A DNA stretch of 64,000 nt from CF-118 sp035934385 (GCA_035934385.1 DASYXY010000075.1:8664-72663); one strand, 5' to 3'. Shown: positions 41,178-50,626, numbered from the stretch's first letter. A program made the numbers and translations. The notes: generated by a model not told the origin, from the letters alone.

Positions 41178-41376
41178 CATCAAGCCCCTGTTTCGGGACA
41201 AGGACATCCACTCGATGAGGTTCGCGTTCAACCTGGATGAGTACGACGACGTGCGCGAGCACGCGGAGCACATCCTCAGGCGGTTGCGGGCGGGCGAGAT
41301 GCCGTGCGATGGCGAGTGGCCTTCCGAGAAGGTCGACCTGTTCGACCGCTGGGTGAGCGGCGGCAAGCAGCCGTAA
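41149..41376 (+). CDS. Small PLFRDKD/MPCDG protein, partner of the ferritin-like gene
   Basis: A 75-residue protein, MDQPVRFATDIKPLFRDKDI, then HSMRFAFNLDEYDDVREHAEHILRRLRAG, MPCDGEWP and IDLFDRWV-like end. I recognise this pattern from segments that accompany ferritin-like or haem-type redox proteins, where MPCDG.WP is conserved; no activity is established. GGAGG lies 10 nt before ATG 41149. It starts inside the end of the upstream sensor gene and is followed after 4 nt by the ferritin-like gene. Confidence 0.75.
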   Translation: MDQPVRFATDIKPLFRDKDIHSMRFAFNLDEYDDVREHAEHILRRLRAGEMPCDGEWPSEKVDLFDRWVSGGKQP

Positions 41377-41380
41377 TACC

Positions 41381-42592
41381 GTGCCTAGGATCAGCGATCG
41401 CGAGGAGCTCGTCTATTTATTGGCCGAGGCTTCGGAGCTCGAGCATGCCCTGTGCTGCTGCTACCTGTTTGCGGCTTTCAGCCTGAAGCGCGATCAGTCA
41501 GAGGACCTGAGTGCGAGCGAGCTGGACGCGGTCAAGCGCTGGGAGCGCACGATCGCCGGCGTCGCGGTGCAGGAGATGCTGCACCTGGCGCTGGCGAGCA
41601 ACCTGCTGACGGCGCTGGGCGCCGCGCCGCACCTACGCCGCCCGAACTTTCCGATCCATTCGAAATACCTGCCGCTGTCATTACGGCGGTTCGAAGAGCG
41701 GACGCTCGACCATTTCATCTTCATCGAGCGGCCCGATGGCATGGTGATTCCGGATGCGCCGGGGTTCGAAGCGCCGCTCGCGAGTGCTGATGGTTCGGGT
41801 CCCGATGGAGTCGAACCGGTCGATGTGCCTTTCGCAACGGTGGGCCACCTGTATCGCGACATCGAAGAGGGCTTCAAGGCGCTTTGCGCCAAGTACGGCG
41901 AGGAACGCGTGTTCATCGGCCCGCCGCGAGCCCAGGCCACCGCGGCCTACTTTCCGTTCCGTGGATTGATGGCCGTCACCGACATGGCCTCCGCGGTGAA
42001 GGCCATCGAGGAGATCGTCGAGCAGGGCGAGGGGCTGCGCGGCGACATCGAGAACTCGCACTACGCGCGATTCCTGTCCATCCGGGGCGAGCTTGACCGG
42101 CTTCGCGCCGGACGGCCCGAGTTCGAGCCGGCGCGACCGGTGATGGAGAACCCGGTGATCGAGCATCCTGACGCGCGGGCGGTCGGCGAGCTGTTCAACG
42201 CGAGCTACGCGCTGATGGTCGAGATGCTCATGCGCTTCTTCAGTCATACGGAGGAATCGGACGAGGAGCTGTCGACGCTGGTGGCGACGGCGGTCGGAAT
42301 GATGCAGAGCGTGGTCAAGCCGCTCGGTCCGATGCTGACTTCAATGCCGGCCGGCGCGGCGGGCGATGGGGCGCGCGCCGGGCCGGGCTTCGAGTTCTAC
42401 GCGTCGATCGACCTGCTGCCGCACCGTGACGCGGCGTGGGCGATCTTCGATGAACGCTTTACCGAGCTGGCGGAGTTCTCAGGTCAGCTAGCCGCGCGCG
42501 CCGGGCTTCTGGCAGGACTGGATCGGGTCCACGCTCGAATCGAGTCTCTCGCGGCGAACCTGCGACGGCACCGCCGAGCTCCTGTCGGATAG
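41381..42592 (+). CDS. Ferritin-like protein (VioB/iminophenyl-pyruvate dimer synthase type)
   Basis: A 403-residue protein whose N-terminal half is the PF12902-type ferritin-like bundle: LVYLLAEASELEHALCCCYLFAAFSLKR, and later GVAVQEMLHLALASNLLTALG with the ExxH metal ligands. GHLYRDIEEGFKAL follows. The C-terminal half contains further helices with ELFNASYALMVEMLMRFF. In violacein synthesis this domain dimerises an indole imine; most members are uncharacterised. The three consecutive Cys (CCC) are notable. GTG start, operon with the 75-residue protein. Confidence 0.85.
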   Translation: MPRISDREELVYLLAEASELEHALCCCYLFAAFSLKRDQSEDLSASELDAVKRWERTIAGVAVQEMLHLALASNLLTALGAAPHLRRPNFPIHSKYLPLSLRRFEERTLDHFIFIERPDGMVIPDAPGFEAPLASADGSGPDGVEPVDVPFATVGHLYRDIEEGFKALCAKYGEERVFIGPPRAQATAAYFPFRGLMAVTDMASAVKAIEEIVEQGEGLRGDIENSHYARFLSIRGELDRLRAGRPEFEPARPVMENPVIEHPDARAVGELFNASYALMVEMLMRFFSHTEESDEELSTLVATAVGMMQSVVKPLGPMLTSMPAGAAGDGARAGPGFEFYASIDLLPHRDAAWAIFDERFTELAEFSGQLAARAGLLAGLDRVHARIESLAANLRRHRRAPVG

Positions 42593-43504
42593 CTAAGCGC
42601 GAGGCGGAATGCCGTTGAAGAAATCCCACATCTCAGAGCTGGCATCTGGTTCGCCTGGGATCGGGTTGGGCTCATGGCCAAACCAGGTGTGTGGCGCGCC
42701 GGCGATCACCTCCAATCGAACCGTGGCACCCGCCCGGCAGGAGTTCCACTGGGTCCTGGCGACGATGCCGGTCGTGGATTGGGCCCCCGCGCCCGCGCAA
42801 CCGTCCAGGGTTGCCCACAGCCTGGCCACAGTCGCGACTGAAGGAACGGAGTAGTCGCCGCCCCCCTGGTACGGAAAGTTGGTGTCGGCGGTGCCCTGCA
42901 TGATGAGCACGGATACTGGTTGCGCGGGATGGCAGCCGCTGAACACGAGAGCTCCGGACACCGATGCGATGGCGGTCACTCTGTCGGATAGCTGGCAACC
43001 CAGCCGATAGGCCATCGCCGCTCCGAACGAGAAACCCGCGACGAAGACTCGGGCTCTGTCGAGCTGAAGCCGAGCTGTCAGCCTGTCGATGAGCTGGCCG
43101 ATGAAGCTGACATCGTCCGCTCCCGTGCAGCATGTGCCGGCATTCCAGCAGGTTCCTCCGGTCGCCGCCATCACTGCGCCATCGGGGTAGACCACCACAA
43201 AGTGATTGGCGGTCGCTACATCGTTCAGGTGGCTGCCTACAGCGGCCTGGGCACCAGTCGCCGGACACGGGTGAAGGATGATCACGAGGGGCGCTGGCTG
43301 GCCGGGTTGAAGTGACGACGGCACGAACAGGTGATAGGTCCGCATGACCCCGTCCACAGTCAGAGACTCGTTATGCAGCGAGGCAGCCGGCGTGGGGCTC
43401 TGCGCCGGCGCCGGCGACGGTCTCTGCGCGACTGAACCAGTGCCGCACGCGGTCATGGCAGACAGAAGAGCGGCGACAAGTAGCGTCCGCATTTGCGTGT
43501 TCAT
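42593..43504 (-). CDS. Lipoprotein esterase, PHB-depolymerase/LpqC type
   Basis: A 303-residue secreted alpha/beta hydrolase. A short signal peptide ends in a lipobox-like MTAC, followed by a Pro/Ala linker. Catalytic Ser is in GFSFGAAMAY, Asp in MQGTADTNFPY and His in GAPHTWFG. Six Cys suggest disulfides. Related to polyhydroxybutyrate depolymerases and feruloyl esterases. The ATG overlaps the stop of its paralogue upstream (ATGA 43504-43501). Confidence 0.9.
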   Translation of the reverse strand: MNTQMRTLLVAALLSAMTACGTGSVAQRPSPAPAQSPTPAASLHNESLTVDGVMRTYHLFVPSSLQPGQPAPLVIILHPCPATGAQAAVGSHLNDVATANHFVVVYPDGAVMAATGGTCWNAGTCCTGADDVSFIGQLIDRLTARLQLDRARVFVAGFSFGAAMAYRLGCQLSDRVTAIASVSGALVFSGCHPAQPVSVLIMQGTADTNFPYQGGGDYSVPSVATVARLWATLDGCAGAGAQSTTGIVARTQWNSCRAGATVRLEVIAGAPHTWFGHEPNPIPGEPDASSEMWDFFNGIPPRA

Positions 43505-44436
43505 GTTCGCGGGGGCACGCTCCGGAAGAAGTTCCAGGCGGCCACATTGGCGTTGGGCTCGCCGGGCACGGGGCTGAGGTCGGATCCAAACCACTGGTGC
43601 AGCCCGCCGACGACCGCGTCGAGGCGCACGGTGACGCCGCCCGAGCAATGACTCCACACCGATGTCGTCGTGATGCCTGCGTGCGAGGACACCGGTCCGA
43701 CGGTGCAGCCATCAAGGACGACCCAGCGGTGAATGACGTCCTCGACCGGGAACGCGACGTGGGGGCCGCCGCCCTGCCAGGGATGAACGGTGTCGAGGGT
43801 TCCGTGCATCTCGAGAATCGAGACTGGTTTCGCCGGCTCACAGGAATCGGACAGCCTCATCGTTCCGGAGATCGACACGATGGCGGCGATCTCGTCTGCG
43901 AGGTCGCACGCCAGACGATAGGCGACCCAGCTGCCGGCCGATGCGCCGACGACGTAGACGCGTGACTTATCGACTGGGTACGTGGTTTCGATCTCGCTGA
44001 TCATCTGGCGAATGAAGTCTTCGTCGGCCTGGTAGGGCCCGCGCTCGGCGTAGGACCAGTACCCGTTGCAGCCGTTGGGCCCGGCGGTCATGAACTGGCC
44101 GGCAACGGCCTCGTCGTCGAAGTGGACCAGGTCCTCCATGCCCTGCGCATCGATAGGAGACCCGTGAAGCACCACCACGAGTGGCACCGGCTTGGAGTAG
44201 TCAACGGTCGAGGGACGGAACAGGCGGTAGTCCCGAAGCTTGCCGTCGACGTGCAGCGTGTGGAAATCGACCCCGGGTGAGGCTGTGAAACTCGGATCCG
44301 CCTCCGATGCGCCACGGCAGTCTTGAACTGGGCTTGGCGCCGGGGTGGGGCGAGCCGCAGCTTTTACTGTCGAACCACTACACGCGGTGATCAAGGCCAC
44401 GGACAGGACAAACAGGGCGGCTGCTGTGCTTTTCAT
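43501..44436 (-). CDS. Lipoprotein esterase, PHB-depolymerase/LpqC type (paralogue)
   Basis: A 311-residue paralogue of the next gene with the same layout: lipobox LITAC, Pro-rich linker, then VVVLHGSPIDAQG. Catalytic Ser is in VGASAGSWVAY, Asp in MHGTLDTVHPW, His in GGLHQWFG. The shared ending (PVPGEPNANVAAWNFF versus PIPGEPDASSEMWDFF) shows tandem duplication. The two probably act on related polyester or acylated substrates at the outer surface of the membrane. Confidence 0.9.
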   Translation of the reverse strand: MKSTAAALFVLSVALITACSGSTVKAAARPTPAPSPVQDCRGASEADPSFTASPGVDFHTLHVDGKLRDYRLFRPSTVDYSKPVPLVVVLHGSPIDAQGMEDLVHFDDEAVAGQFMTAGPNGCNGYWSYAERGPYQADEDFIRQMISEIETTYPVDKSRVYVVGASAGSWVAYRLACDLADEIAAIVSISGTMRLSDSCEPAKPVSILEMHGTLDTVHPWQGGGPHVAFPVEDVIHRWVVLDGCTVGPVSSHAGITTTSVWSHCSGGVTVRLDAVVGGLHQWFGSDLSPVPGEPNANVAAWNFFRSVPPRT

Positions 44437-44498
44437 GGTTCAGCGCAGGCTAGGTGTGAAAGTCAACCGAGACACCGTGGAAAACACGGGATCCTGAC

Positions 44499-46706
44499 TC
44501 AGACGCTGATGCCGAGGCTCTCCAGGAGACTCTCCGGCTCGACGGCTGCGGTCTCCAACTGCAGGCGCTCCACGACTTCCTGGCCAACCTCTTTCGACGC
44601 CCGGGCAACAACCTCTGCTTCCAGCGGAGCTATCGGATCGGCAAACGTCGCGTCAATCTGCGCGAGCAGACGCTCGGCCGCGAAGTGGAAGCGAATTGCC
44701 GCTTCGTTTTCTCCCATCTGACCCGCAGCCGCCGCCAATCCGAACAGGCAACCCGACAGCTCCCACGTGGTGCCGGTACTGAGCTGCGCACCCTCGATCC
44801 AGCAACGGCGGGCCCCGGCGACATCACCGGTGAGCAGCAGAGCCTGGGCCAGCGTGTCGAGCATCGGCGCGGCGAGGCGAGCGTCGCGGCGGCGCTGGAC
44901 TTCGACCGAGCGGCTGGCAAGCGGGATCGCCTCTTGAGGCCGGCCCGCGTACAGCAGCGTCATCGCGCTGTGGTTGAGGGTCACGACGAGGCGAAAATCG
45001 TCGCCCTGTCTCTCGAACTCCCTGATGGCCTCGTCACGAAGCGACAGCGCGGTCTCCGAGTCGCCGACGGCGTCGTGGCATCTGGCCCGCTGCACCAGCG
45101 TGGCGCTCCGGAGCTCGGTGTTGCCTGGTGCGTCCGCGATCGCCTCCGCGTCAGCGAGGTAGGCCACGGCTGACGAGGCGCGTCCAGCCTCGGCCAGCAT
45201 CACGGTTTGCATCAGGAGAGCCCAGCACCTCTCTTGCGACGCTCGTGGATTGGCGGCCAGAGCCAACGTATTCCACGTCAGCCCCTCCTCAGCGCGTCCG
45301 CTCGCGGACCAGGTGATCGCCATGGCCGCGCTCAACCACAGGGCTCTTCGAGGCGCGGACTTCATCAGGGTCGCCAGCGCAGAGCGGACGTCATCGACCA
45401 TCGACATCGCCTTTACCCGCTTCGAGCTCGCCTGGAAAGGCTTCGGTCGCAGGTCCGCTTGTTCGACGAGCCGCACTATGTGCTCTGCATGCAATCGCTC
45501 GGTGCGCTCGAGTTCGCCAGACTCCCGCAGCTCCTCCCGTCCGAACGCCTTCATGATCTCGAGCATCCGGTACCGAGTGCCCTGTGCGCCTCGTTGCAGC
45601 TGCAGCATCGATTGCTCGACCAGTGAGCCGAGGGCGACCGCCAGCTGAGCCTGGCCGGAGGCGACCGCGGCCGCATCGGTCGCTTCGAACCAGCCGGCAA
45701 AGAGGCTGACCCTTCGAAAGAGGAACTGTTCGGTCGGGGACATGAGCCGGTAGCTCCAATCGGCCAGCGCCCAGACCGTGTCGTGGCGACCAGTCCTCGA
45801 CGCCTGCCACGCTCCGTCGAGCACCAATGCCGCCAGCTCCTCTGCGCTCTGACGGCGCAGACGCGGCACGAGCAGCTCTATCGCCAGCGGTATGCCGTCC
45901 AACGCGCGAACTATCTGCGTCACGTGCGGCGCGGTCCGGCCGTCGGCCTCGAAGTCCGGTACCGCAGCTGTTGCCCGCTCGACGAAGAGCTGCTCGGCGT
46001 CAGCCTGGGGCAGGGGGTCGAGGTGGCTGATGGCCTCGCCGATCAGCCCGAGTGGGATCCTGCTCGTGGCGATGAGCCGGATGCGAGGGCAATCGGCCAG
46101 CAGAGCCTTTGCTGCGTCGGCGGTCCCTTCGACGACGTGTTCGCAGTTGTCAAAGACGAGCAGGGCGGACATATGGCGCAAGCGCTGCTTGACCGCCTCC
46201 AGCCTGTCCCCCCTGGTGCTTTTGACGTTGAGCGCGTGGGCGACGGCGTCGCCGACCAGGTCGGAGCGCTCAATGAGCGCGAAGTCACACAGCCAGACGC
46301 CGTCGTCGACCTCATCGAGGAGCTCTTCGGCCAGGCGCAGCACCAGGCGCGTTTTGCCCGATCCGCCCGGGCCGACGACCGTGACCAGGCGGTTGCTGGA
46401 GGCGAGATCGAAGAGCCGGCGCAGCTCGTGCTGCCTGCCGACGAAGCTGGTGGTCTGAGCGGGGAGGTTGCCGCGACGGCGAGCGCTGTCCTCGCGTGGT
46501 CTTGCATCGGTTTGCGAGCGAGCCACCCATGCCGCGATCTGACTGCGCGAGGCGAAGCCGAGCTTGTTCATGATCTGCTCGACGTGCCACTCGACGGTTC
46601 TCTCCGAGAGGAACAGCCGAGTTGCGATCTCGCGGTTGGTCAGGCCGGCGGCGATGAGCTCGGCCACTTCGAGCGCCCTTCGGGTGAGCCGAGGCTCGGC
46701 CGCCAT
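44499..46706 (-). CDS. STAND ATPase with N-terminal LuxR helix-turn-helix
   Basis: A 735-residue regulator with reversed order: the LuxR DNA-binding domain is at residues 5-65 (LTRRALEVAELIAAGLTNREIATRLFLSERTVEWHVEQIM). The ATPase follows with Walker A GPGGSGKT (112-119) and LLVFDNCEHVVEG, then a winged helix and TPR-like repeats. Usually LuxR is at the C-terminus in this class. ATG 46706 has CAGAAT 6 nt upstream. Last of a same-strand run of oxidoreductase genes, which it may regulate. Confidence 0.88.
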   Translation of the reverse strand: MAAEPRLTRRALEVAELIAAGLTNREIATRLFLSERTVEWHVEQIMNKLGFASRSQIAAWVARSQTDARPREDSARRRGNLPAQTTSFVGRQHELRRLFDLASSNRLVTVVGPGGSGKTRLVLRLAEELLDEVDDGVWLCDFALIERSDLVGDAVAHALNVKSTRGDRLEAVKQRLRHMSALLVFDNCEHVVEGTADAAKALLADCPRIRLIATSRIPLGLIGEAISHLDPLPQADAEQLFVERATAAVPDFEADGRTAPHVTQIVRALDGIPLAIELLVPRLRRQSAEELAALVLDGAWQASRTGRHDTVWALADWSYRLMSPTEQFLFRRVSLFAGWFEATDAAAVASGQAQLAVALGSLVEQSMLQLQRGAQGTRYRMLEIMKAFGREELRESGELERTERLHAEHIVRLVEQADLRPKPFQASSKRVKAMSMVDDVRSALATLMKSAPRRALWLSAAMAITWSASGRAEEGLTWNTLALAANPRASQERCWALLMQTVMLAEAGRASSAVAYLADAEAIADAPGNTELRSATLVQRARCHDAVGDSETALSLRDEAIREFERQGDDFRLVVTLNHSAMTLLYAGRPQEAIPLASRSVEVQRRRDARLAAPMLDTLAQALLLTGDVAGARRCWIEGAQLSTGTTWELSGCLFGLAAAAGQMGENEAAIRFHFAAERLLAQIDATFADPIAPLEAEVVARASKEVGQEVVERLQLETAAVEPESLLESLGISV

Positions 46707-46746
46707 GGGGGCATTCTGGACCTGCCAGCGCGAGCGCCTTACGTCG

Positions 46747-47532
46747 TCAATTCGTGACGGCCGATGGCAGTCGCACACCGGTCAACTGCTCGCAGGCGGC
46801 CAGAAACGCATCCTGGACGGTGACGTCGGACGCAGCCCGATGGGCGGCCTGAGGCCGCATGTGGAAGAAGTACCGGCCGGTCACGTTCGCAGCTCGCTCA
46901 TCGCTGACCGCCAGCCACACCTGGGTCGCGACGCCCTGGGTGAGGTCACCGGGTGCGGACGCGCCGCCCATCTTGGTGGGATTCCATCCAGGATCGACCG
47001 CGTTCGACAGGACGTGCGGCCACAGGCGGGCGACGGCGAACGCCAGCACGACGTCGAACAGCTTGGAGTTCGCGTACGCCTGCGATCCGTTGAAGCGCCG
47101 GCGACGCCACTGCAGGTCGCTCAGGTCCGGATCCCCGCCCTGGTGCAGGCCCGACGACAGATAGATCAGCCGCTGAGGTGGGTCGATCAGCCCGGTCAAC
47201 AGGTACGGCGCGAGCGAGTTGATGGCGAAGGTGTCGTCGAGCCCGTCCACCGTCTGGCTGCGCGCCGCGCGCGGACGGTAGACGCCGGCGTTGTGGATGA
47301 TCGCCTGGAACGGTCCTGCCGCGTTGGCCTGTCGCGCAAGTTCGCGGGTCTGCTCAATGCTGGCCAGGTCGCCCTCGAGCGCCGCTCGGGCCCCAGGTAC
47401 CGCGCGCAGCGCCTGCTGGGCCCGGTCGTGGCTGCGCCCGTGCAGGACGACGTCGTGGCCTTGCGCCACCAGGCGTCTCGCGGCCGCCTGACCTAGCCCG
47501 TCAGCCGAGCCGGTGATGAAAATGCTCGCCAC
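46747..47532 (-). CDS. SDR family NAD(P)-dependent oxidoreductase
   Basis: A 261-residue Rossmann dehydrogenase. Cofactor motif ITGSADGLG, then IIHNAGVY, and catalytic YANSK with the upstream Ser in YLSSGLHQGG. The C-terminal region (VDPGWNPTKMGG) is typical of the protochlorophyllide-reductase/retinol-dehydrogenase-like group. The GTG start is 8 nt after the nitroreductase-like gene. Substrate unknown. Confidence 0.92.
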   Translation of the reverse strand: MASIFITGSADGLGQAAARRLVAQGHDVVLHGRSHDRAQQALRAVPGARAALEGDLASIEQTRELARQANAAGPFQAIIHNAGVYRPRAARSQTVDGLDDTFAINSLAPYLLTGLIDPPQRLIYLSSGLHQGGDPDLSDLQWRRRRFNGSQAYANSKLFDVVLAFAVARLWPHVLSNAVDPGWNPTKMGGASAPGDLTQGVATQVWLAVSDERAANVTGRYFFHMRPQAAHRAASDVTVQDAFLAACEQLTGVRLPSAVTN

Positions 47533-47540
47533 GCCGCGGG

Positions 47541-47957
47541 CTAGGCGATCCGCTCCAGGACGATGACCGGAATCTTGCGCGAGGTCTTCCTCTCGTAGTC
47601 CCCGAACCCTGGCGCGATCGCGACGCGCTCGGCGTAGATGCGATCCCTTTCCTCGCCCCGCGCCTCGTGCGCGCGCACCTCGAACTTCTCGGTCCCTTTC
47701 TCCGCGCCCACTTCCGCCTTGGCCACGGGATTCGCCTTTAGGTTGTGGTACCAGCCCGGGTGGTCGGGCGCTCCTCCCTTGGAGGCGATGACGATGTACC
47801 GCTTCCCGTCGCGGTGGTACATCACCGGCGTGATGCGCTCCTCTCCGCTTCGGGCTCCCTTCGTGGTGAGCAGCATCAGCTGGTCCCCGAACGGACCGAC
47901 GCCCTTCCCCGCCTTGGCATGAAACTCATTGATGGTCGCCGCGTTCCAGTCCGACAT
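47541..47957 (-). CDS. Deazaflavin (F420)-dependent nitroreductase family protein
   Basis: A 138-residue split beta-barrel of the Ddn/PF04075 family: INEFHAKAGKGVGPFGDQLMLLTTKGARSGEERITPVMYHRDG, and KGGAPDHPGWYHNLKANPVAKAEVG, which are the family landmarks. Such proteins use F420H2 and occur in lineages that make this cofactor. AGGAGG before the ATG. Neighbours are an MBL hydrolase and an SDR, suggesting a small detoxification or secondary-metabolism operon. Confidence 0.92.
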   Translation of the reverse strand: MSDWNAATINEFHAKAGKGVGPFGDQLMLLTTKGARSGEERITPVMYHRDGKRYIVIASKGGAPDHPGWYHNLKANPVAKAEVGAEKGTEKFEVRAHEARGEERDRIYAERVAIAPGFGDYERKTSRKIPVIVLERIA

Positions 47958-47976
47958 TTGCTACCTCCTTACCTTT

Positions 47977-48945
47977 TTATGGGTGCACGTATGAACCTAC
48001 GCCGAGGTCGAGCCGGATCGACTCCATGACCCAGAACGTGGTGCTCTTCGTGTAGACATCGGCTGCCGCAAGCACACCCCTGTACTTCTCGATAACCGGT
48101 GCCGCGCCAGCTTCAGTCCAGGCGTCGAACAGGGCTCCCACCGCCGCCCACGGGTTGTCCCAGTACTTCTGAAAGAACGGTGTGGGATCGACGCTGACCA
48201 GCGCCTTCCGGACGCTGGCGTCGATGTCGGCCATGTACTGCTGGTGGAGGGTCATGTCGTCGCGCGTGCCGAGCCTGCCAACGTGGCCTCCGATGAAGTG
48301 CTTCCACGAGTAATCGAGCGCAATGGCTGGGGCCGCGATGTAACCGGGGATGTCTTCGGAGAGGTTGGACATGGAGATGGGTGCCCATCCCGGGTTGACG
48401 ATGTCGATCAGCATCAGCGCGTCGTGGTCCGGGAAATGGATGTAGATGTTGTCCGGCGAGTGATTCGGGCCGCGCCACTCGAGCTCGATGCGTTCGCCAC
48501 CGATCTTCAGCGTACGGCGGTCGGTAAACGTCTCCTCGGGCGCCGGCCTAGCGGGGTCGTTGTCACGAAGCAGCAGGCGTTTGGTCTCCTCGTGACCGAC
48601 GCGGACCACGTTCTTGTCGAACAGCGAAGCCGCACCGACGTGGTCGGCGTGGTGGTGTGAGTAGACGAGGTGGGTGATCTTGTTGTTGACGCCGTTGGCT
48701 GATGCGATCTCGTCGACCGCTCGCCGGATGTTGCCGCCGATGCTCGGCGGCGCGTCGAAGAGAACCACACCGTCCTTGGTGGTGAGGAACGCGGACTGGT
48801 AGCTGCCGTCGGTGATCCAGTACAGGTTCCGCTCCACGCGCCCGACGTAGTAGCCCTGCTCGTTGAGCGCGGGGCCCATCGCCGACTTGGGGACGGGCGC
48901 GTAGTCCGGCAGGGTTGTGGCGCCGGTGGGGGTTTGTGATGCCAT
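47977..48945 (-). CDS. MBL-fold metallo-hydrolase
   Basis: A 322-residue metallo-beta-lactamase-fold protein. The zinc motif HxHxDH is YSHHHADHVGA, the later His is in GPNHSPDN, the bridging Asp in LIDIVNPGW, and the last His in FIGGHVGRLG. The N-terminus GYYVGRVERNLYWITDGSYQSAFL matches uncharacterised members. GGAGGA ahead of the ATG. Part of the operon with DUF6069, nitroreductase and SDR genes. Confidence 0.9.
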   Translation of the reverse strand: MASQTPTGATTLPDYAPVPKSAMGPALNEQGYYVGRVERNLYWITDGSYQSAFLTTKDGVVLFDAPPSIGGNIRRAVDEIASANGVNNKITHLVYSHHHADHVGAASLFDKNVVRVGHEETKRLLLRDNDPARPAPEETFTDRRTLKIGGERIELEWRGPNHSPDNIYIHFPDHDALMLIDIVNPGWAPISMSNLSEDIPGYIAAPAIALDYSWKHFIGGHVGRLGTRDDMTLHQQYMADIDASVRKALVSVDPTPFFQKYWDNPWAAVGALFDAWTEAGAAPVIEKYRGVLAAADVYTKSTTFWVMESIRLDLGVGSYVHP

Positions 48946-48960
48946 GTTGTCCTCCGTGGT

Positions 48961-49401
48961 TCAGTTATGTGTGGGCCGGGCGAGCAGCGAAAGCCCTGCC
49001 ACGATGGCGGCGGCGGCCACCACGTGCATCGCTACCAGCGTTGCTTTTGTCGATCCATCTGTCTGTGCGAGGCTCAGCGGGGCGGCGAAGGTGAGCAGGA
49101 GCACGGGCACGCTCGCGATCTGGAACAGCCGGGCTCCGTTGGGTGTGAATCTCACCAGCAACCAGAAGACGACGGCGGCCAGGACTGCGGCGAACAGGTC
49201 CGCCCCCACGATCACGGGAATCGGTAGAACCGCGGGCGGCTGACCCCACTGGTAAGGCATCACCATCGAGACGCCGCGGGCGCGGCTGATCGAATAGACG
49301 GCGACGTCTGCCAGAGCGGCAGCAATCGCCGCTAGTGATGCTGCAACAGCGAGGCGTCTCATTGCATAGGCAGAGTCCCGCTCTGTCAGGTGAGAGGTCA
49401 T
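48961..49401 (-). CDS. DUF6069-like four-helix membrane protein
   Basis: A 146-residue membrane protein with helices near residues 15-38, 58-82, 90-110 and 118-140, and an extracytoplasmic loop (GVSMVMPYQWGQPPAV). Organisation matches DUF6069 proteins, whose function is unknown. Starts 8 nt after the BNR-repeat gene and lies just before the MBL gene, so it belongs to the same transcript. Confidence 0.72.
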   Translation of the reverse strand: MTSHLTERDSAYAMRRLAVAASLAAIAAALADVAVYSISRARGVSMVMPYQWGQPPAVLPIPVIVGADLFAAVLAAVVFWLLVRFTPNGARLFQIASVPVLLLTFAAPLSLAQTDGSTKATLVAMHVVAAAAIVAGLSLLARPTHN

Positions 49402-49409
49402 CGCCTGGT

Positions 49410-50381
49410 TCAGGCGATTGCTAGATCAATCAGGTCCGTCAGTCGCACGGCCAGCCGTGACCGGGTCTTGCCCGCGTCGTCGGTGATCAGCAGGGTCCCG
49501 CCGCGCAGCCCGACGAGCAGCCGGCCCGGTTGATCGGGCAGCGTGGCCAGTGCGTACGGCATCCGCCGCAGCTCAGCGTCGTCGCCCCAACCGTCCACCG
49601 CCTCCCAGCCGTTTCCGCGCGAGCGCAGCAGGCGAGCCTGCCCATCGCCGCCGCCGTGGGCGGCCCACGGGGAGCGGCTCACGGCGACGTACCAGAGGTC
49701 GGGGTCGGCGGGGTCGATCGCCTGGGCCCAGGCGTAATGGCGGTCGAGCCCCTTATCGAGATGCCGCCACGTGTCGCCGCGGTCGTCCGACCGGGCGATG
49801 CCCTGCCCGGCGGCTTCGTACAGGCGATCTGGGGCGAGCGGGTGCGTGAGCAGCTGGTGGGCGTCGCTGAGGGCCTGGGGGTTGTGGTCGATCCAGGTCT
49901 TGCCGCGATCGCGTGACCGCATCACGCCGCCGAGCTCGATGCCGACGGCGAGCCAGTCCGGATCGGTCGGGTGAAGCGCGATCGTGCGGACGTGGTGAGT
50001 CCAGGGGCGGGGCGGGAAGGACCATGTCGGCGCGCTCGGCAGCTCGCGGAGCGCCGGCAGCAGCTGCCAGGTGGATCCGCCGTCCTCAGACCGGTAGAGG
50101 TTGCTCGGCTCGGTGCCGGCGTAGGCGGCCGAGTCCGGACGAGATACGGCGACCGATAGCACTCTCGGCTCAGCGATCGACGGGCCGGCCTTATGCCAGG
50201 TGTCGCCGCCGTCGGCGCTGAACCAGAGGCCGCTGTCCATCGTCCCGACGTACACACGTTGCGGATCGCGGGGATCGATCGCGATGCAGCGGGGGTTGCT
50301 GCCCTCGATGAGGAGCTCGGGCTCGGCGTCGTCCAGCCCGAACCGCGCGACCGCATCGCCGGTCACGGCGAAGATCGTCAT
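49410..50381 (-). CDS. BNR/sortilin-like beta-propeller protein
   Basis: A 323-residue propeller without signal peptide. It has repeated Asp-box motifs: SADGGDTWHKAG, SEDGGSTWQLLP, SRDRGKTWIDHN, SDDRGDTWRHLD and TDDAGKT. These repeats occur in sialidases, photosystem assembly factors and VPS10 proteins, but sialidase catalytic residues are not seen. ATG 50381 overlaps the stop of the 71-residue gene (ATGA). Probably a binding or scaffold protein. Confidence 0.88.
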   Translation of the reverse strand: MTIFAVTGDAVARFGLDDAEPELLIEGSNPRCIAIDPRDPQRVYVGTMDSGLWFSADGGDTWHKAGPSIAEPRVLSVAVSRPDSAAYAGTEPSNLYRSEDGGSTWQLLPALRELPSAPTWSFPPRPWTHHVRTIALHPTDPDWLAVGIELGGVMRSRDRGKTWIDHNPQALSDAHQLLTHPLAPDRLYEAAGQGIARSDDRGDTWRHLDKGLDRHYAWAQAIDPADPDLWYVAVSRSPWAAHGGGDGQARLLRSRGNGWEAVDGWGDDAELRRMPYALATLPDQPGRLLVGLRGGTLLITDDAGKTRSRLAVRLTDLIDLAIA

Positions 50382-50593
50382 CTGGTTGGCTGTCGGCGAA
50401 CTTCGAGCAAGTCGAGACCGAGTCCCTCGATCTGCGCGAGCACGCCGAACAGCGCGGACCGATCTTCGAGCCAGCCGGTGAGCACGGTCTCGCCGCCCTT
50501 CAGCTCGTGCGTCATCGAGGGAAACGCGGACAGGGCCGTGGCTCCGAGGCGACCTTTGATCCGGATCGTGTACAGGCACGCCCGCGTGGCCAC
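50378..50593 (-). CDS. Small conserved protein paired with the BNR propeller
   Basis: A 71-residue protein: YTIRIKGRLGATALSAFPSM, GGETVLTGWLEDRSALFGVLAQIEGLGLDLLEVRR. The pattern recalls small proteins of actinobacteria with a beta-alpha-beta ACT-like fold, which carry the same LEDRSAL(F/Y)GVL block. GTG start. Stop overlaps the BNR gene start, so the two are made together. Confidence 0.75.
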   Translation of the reverse strand: MATRACLYTIRIKGRLGATALSAFPSMTHELKGGETVLTGWLEDRSALFGVLAQIEGLGLDLLEVRRQPTR

Positions 50594-50626
50594 TCGGTCA
50601 TCGTGGCGCGCGACCGAGTGAGGCGA

